Of a stretch of DNA of 8,113 bases, positions 5,240 through 8,113 are shown in pieces (positions within the stretch are counted from its first letter, which is position 1; each line of letters starts with the position of its first letter). This DNA is from Candidatus Levyibacteriota bacterium. GTDB taxonomy: Bacteria; Patescibacteriota; Microgenomatia; Levybacterales; UBA12049. A program made the translations under genes and the position numbers. The stretch is taken from the NCBI GenBank assembly GCA_023245475.1, contig JAHFKF010000060.1, positions 1 through 8,113 on the forward strand, read 5' to 3'. The notes under the pieces were generated by a model. It ran no database searches and was not told where the DNA came from. It saw only the letters and a list, made by a program, of their open reading frames with translations.

Positions 5240-6223
5240 TCAATGAGGACGTTGAGATCTATATACAGTTCCAGATTTTTTATTTTCTTGCGCAAGATAT
5301 ACTGTAAAGAGTTGATCTGTGACTTCTCTCATGGATGGCCTTTTGTCAGGTTCTTTCTGAGAAGCAGCAGCAATGACCTTTTGTAAGTCTGGTGCGTTTA
5401 TTCCCAGACTTTTCAATGATGGGAAGGGACGTAAACGATGTGCTTCCTCATAATCAGCTATGTCATTTTGGGCGATATCAGGAAATGGGACATTACCGGT
5501 TAATAAAGTATGCATCAGAACTCCCATCGAATAGACATCATTTGAGGTAGTAACCTGTCCTGAGAAGCGTTCCGGAGCAATAGCATAGAGAGTCCCACGA
5601 ATCATAGGAACATAATTAGGATTCTCCAGAGTTGTTATATCATCAGCCAAACCCCAATCAGCCATTACACTCCGATACTTATTGAATAAGACATTGGCTA
5701 CTGTTACATCACCATGAACGATATTGTTATCATGAGCATAGGTCAGGGCATCACCAACATCTACCAGAGCACGCACTTTTTCGGACTGGGACATCGCTTT
5801 CATTCGTTGTCGTAAGTCTCCCTCTTCCGCAATTGTCGTAACAAGTATGGGCAAGTATCCGAGAGCCTGCTTATGGACAGAATGATCAGGTAACGCAACC
5901 TGTTCAGAAGAAACAAGCTGAAGGATATTTGGATGTCCAGAGAGCTTTGAAAGGATCTTTCCTTCTGCTTCCATCGACTTTTTTTGTTGTTTTAAAAAGC
6001 TTGTTGGGACTTTTCGCCCTTCTCGATTGCTTAAACACAACATCTTAACGGCAACATCCTCTGGTGAATCTGCATGTCCACTCATGCTTGCACGAAAGAC
6101 AAGCCCGGTATTACTTTGTCCAAGTAGACCCGTTACACGAATTTCGTGGCCACTTACCGTACGAAAATGATCACCATTAGAAGGAGTATTTTCTTGATGT
6201 TTATTCGGAAGGTTCTCTTTCAT
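5240..6223 (-). CDS. Divergent Hanks-type Ser/Thr protein kinase (HGD/DWG variant)
   Basis: This 327-aa protein is almost entirely kinase domain (about residues 24-308). It has a Gly-rich loop GQSNTGLV (35-42), ATP lysine K60 in VAVK, helix-C glutamate E85 or E87, catalytic loop HGDVTVAN (170-177) with D172 and N177, DWG at 189-191 in place of DFG, APE at 216-218, and NDVYSMGVLMHTLLTG (228-243). The HRD arginine is glycine, and the catalytic-loop lysine typical of Ser/Thr kinases is T174. The residues for ATP and metal binding are kept, so activity is possible but should not be assumed. There is no transmembrane helix or extra sensor domain, and the tail is short and basic. Its ATG begins one base after the stop codon of the upstream spermidine-synthase-like gene with no Shine-Dalgarno, so translation is probably coupled and the two products may work together. 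Confidence 0.9.
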   Translation of the reverse strand: MKENLPNKHQENTPSNGDHFRTVSGHEIRVTGLLGQSNTGLVFRASMSGHADSPEDVAVKMLCLSNREGRKVPTSFLKQQKKSMEAEGKILSKLSGHPNILQLVSSEQVALPDHSVHKQALGYLPILVTTIAEEGDLRQRMKAMSQSEKVRALVDVGDALTYAHDNNIVHGDVTVANVLFNKYRSVMADWGLADDITTLENPNYVPMIRGTLYAIAPERFSGQVTTSNDVYSMGVLMHTLLTGNVPFPDIAQNDIADYEEAHRLRPFPSLKSLGINAPDLQKVIAAASQKEPDKRPSMREVTDQLFTVYLAQENKKSGTVYRSQRPH

Positions 6224-6224
6224 A

Positions 6225-8113
6225 CTATTTCAATAGCTGAAATAAATTGCTGTAGTCATCAGTCCATAAGGAAACTGATGGATAGGAACCATGTTGTTTA
6301 GTACGCTGAATCACTGATGATTGCAGCGCAGCTTTGTCTCGTGTCAATAGCCCCCATTCGGCAGCATAGGTATCAGCCATGCGCGGAGTATAGATGAATG
6401 CATACTCTAAGTCAAATGCATGAGCAACTTGAACTAACAACGGCTTCAGATTTACATAATTATTGGTTATATTTACGGCAATTATTCCATCAGGATTGAG
6501 CCTAGTAAGATACAATTCAAATGCTTCTTTTGTAAGCAGATGTACAGGGATAGCATCACCACTAAAGGCATCAAGAACAATCACATCAAACTTGCGAGGA
6601 TTGGTTTCTTTGGCCATTGCGAGTCTTCCGTCGCCTACTATAATTTCAGTTTTCGCTGGAGTATCTTTCAAATAGGTAAATTTATCATGAGCAATATCAA
6701 CTACCTGCTGGCTAATCTCGTAAAACGTATAGATGTCTCCTTTTCGGCCAAAAGCAGCAAGCGTTCCAACTCCTAAACCAAGCACGCCAACGGAGATATT
6801 GTTCTTTCTCTTTGCATAGACAATTGCATCACGCACACCAGTACCATCACCATAATAAGAATTTGCTCGATATCGTTTTGGTCCTGTTGCATACTGTACA
6901 CCATGAATGATATTGCCATGAAAGAGAACTGACAGCTTACCATGGGGTGTTGACCGTTCCTTTACATCAACAACGCCATAAAAATCCCGCCAACTACCAA
7001 CTAATTTGTATTGGCTAAGGAACGTAATGACAAAACCTAACATAATCACGACGACCGGAAAGCCAATCCCAAGACAAGCGTATACTTCTCTTTCAGAAAG
7101 AAAAAAACGACGATAATGTCGATACACAAATGATTGCTTATAGTGCACTAATGCGACAATTGCAACAAAGAATGCAAGATATACAGCTATATAAATTTCC
7201 CAAAAGCCTCTAAATACGAGCGGTGCAATAATTCCGACAAACACACCACTAATAACGCTCCCAAGTGCAATAAAGACATAATACCTATCAAGATAAACAG
7301 GCGCAGGCTTACGCTGATACAGCTCACCATGACACAACATGCAAGCACTAAAGAGTGCTAAAGAACAGACAACAATGCCAAACCAAACAGAAGGAACAGT
7401 ACTCAATGAGAATATCAACAACCATGGTGCTGTTACTGCAAAAAGATATGCATAGACATTGCGCCAGTACCAATGAGCGCCACTGAAGCAAAGGATAAAA
7501 GACAATAAATAAATACTTAATGGCAAGATCCAGAGAAAAGGAATCGGCGCAACAGATTGGGTCAGGAGTGTCGTCACAGCAAGAAACATCATCGTCGCAG
7601 TGGCTGACAGAAAGAGCCAAATGCTAATGCTTCTTTTGGTAATGACCACGGCCGTTGCTTTTTGTTTTGGAACAGTAGTTGCATGGGCAAAGAACATCCG
7701 CAAACAGCATAAGACTAACGTCACTCCATAAGCAACAAATCCCACTCCCCACAGGAATCCTTGTTGTTGTAACGGCAGAAACGGTTCAATAAGAATTGGG
7801 TAACTTAACAGCGCAAGAAGAGAAGCGGCATTGGAGAGAGCATACAGTGGATACGGAGATTTCGTTGTAGCAGTCATCCCAAACCATTTTTGCAAAAGCA
7901 CACTGGTTGTCGAAAGCAAGAAATATGGTAACCCAACACTCACCGTTAAAAGCACCAAGACTTGAACGATTGGTGAATAAGAATCCGACAATTTAAATCC
8001 AATACCGGGCAAAATTGGTGCCTTCCACGTCCCAAAAAGAAATAGTAAAATTCCGGTTATGACAAGGACTAATACTGCATGTAACACAATTTGCTTTTTA
8101 AGAGACCATTTGG
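6225..8113 (-). CDS. Polytopic membrane protein fused to a spermidine-synthase-like domain, 5' end outside window
   Basis: The stop is TAG at 6227-6225. A GTG at 8087 would give 620 aa, but the frame stays open to the window edge, encoding KWSLKKQI before that valine. This cytoplasmic basic loop leads straight into a membrane helix, and relatives of this family carry further N-terminal helices, so I treat the gene as 5'-truncated. Numbering from the GTG codon, residues 1-360 hold about ten hydrophobic helices, with the family-typical LYALSNAASLLALLSYP segment (81-97). Residues about 375-620 form a Rossmann methyltransferase-like domain: VGVLGLGVGTLAAFG (433-447), E457, GDGR (485-488), LDAFSGDAIPVHLLT (505-519) and terminal LWTDDYSNL (607-615). 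It resembles fused membrane/spermidine-synthase proteins annotated in many bacteria. The true substrate is unknown, and aminopropyl transfer is not proven. It is coupled to the kinase downstream. Confidence 0.85.
   Translation of the reverse strand, partial: KWSLKKQIVLHAVLVLVITGILLFLFGTWKAPILPGIGFKLSDSYSPIVQVLVLLTVSVGLPYFLLSTTSVLLQKWFGMTATTKSPYPLYALSNAASLLALLSYPILIEPFLPLQQQGFLWGVGFVAYGVTLVLCCLRMFFAHATTVPKQKATAVVITKRSISIWLFLSATATMMFLAVTTLLTQSVAPIPFLWILPLSIYLLSFILCFSGAHWYWRNVYAYLFAVTAPWLLIFSLSTVPSVWFGIVVCSLALFSACMLCHGELYQRKPAPVYLDRYYVFIALGSVISGVFVGIIAPLVFRGFWEIYIAVYLAFFVAIVALVHYKQSFVYRHYRRFFLSEREVYACLGIGFPVVVIMLGFVITFLSQYKLVGSWRDFYGVVDVKERSTPHGKLSVLFHGNIIHGVQYATGPKRYRANSYYGDGTGVRDAIVYAKRKNNISVGVLGLGVGTLAAFGRKGDIYTFYEISQQVVDIAHDKFTYLKDTPAKTEIIVGDGRLAMAKETNPRKFDVIVLDAFSGDAIPVHLLTKEAFELYLTRLNPDGIIAVNITNNYVNLKPLLVQVAHAFDLEYAFIYTPRMADTYAAEWGLLTRDKAALQSSVIQRTKQHGSYPSVSLWTDDYSNLFQLLK

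Noticed and set aside
6225..8087. Treating GTG 8087 as the true start of the membrane protein
   Set aside because: The frame remains open upstream to the window edge with a plausible basic loop (SLKKQI) ahead of the helix, and there is no Shine-Dalgarno before the GTG.
1..8113. CRISPR arrays, tRNAs, transposases, phage genes
   Set aside because: I saw no spaced direct repeats, tRNA-like cloverleaf or mobile-element protein. Nearly all of the window is accounted for by the listed genes.

Overview
The window is compact, moderately AT-rich bacterial DNA. It carries seven protein genes, two cut by the window edges, with short gaps and almost no non-coding space. Sigma-70-type promoters (TTGAxx, 17 bp, TATAAT) can be read directly, so the host is bacterial. 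The mix of small signalling genes, a KGG stress protein, a GT4 glycosyltransferase and apparently leaderless genes would suit an uncultured lineage of the Patescibacteria/CPR type. That placement is a guess: there is no rRNA or other marker gene here. Standard stop codons fit throughout, including a TGA that ends two genes, so nothing points to a recoded UGA.

Layout from left to right. A minus-strand DUF218 (YdcF/SanA-like) gene runs off the left edge (1-985). It is preceded by a complete minus-strand GT4 glycosyltransferase (1041-2279). A divergent intergenic region separates this from a plus-strand OmpR/PhoB-type response regulator (2372-3043). That gene converges, with a 7-bp gap, on a minus-strand Ser/Thr protein kinase (3051-4361). 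Upstream of the kinase lie a 160-aa sensor protein that has a GAF-like region and a HisKA helix but no ATPase domain (4401-4883), and a 64-aa KGG-type stress protein (4893-5087). A second, divergent Ser/Thr kinase (5240-6223) follows. It is translationally coupled to a membrane protein fused to a spermidine-synthase-like domain, whose 5' end lies beyond the right edge (6225-8113).

The centre of the window (2336-6223) looks like a composite signalling locus: a full response regulator, a histidine-kinase remnant that keeps its phospho-acceptor histidine but cannot bind ATP by itself, and two Hanks-type kinases with non-canonical catalytic loops. The response regulator and the first Ser/Thr kinase each have a near-ideal promoter whose predicted transcription start falls on, or one base before, the A of an ATG. 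Both are therefore probably translated from leaderless mRNA. The KGG gene instead has a long leader and a strong Shine-Dalgarno. A 19-nt motif with one mismatch lies upstream of both the response regulator/glycosyltransferase pair and the KGG operon. It is a candidate shared regulatory element, perhaps the binding site of the local response regulator.
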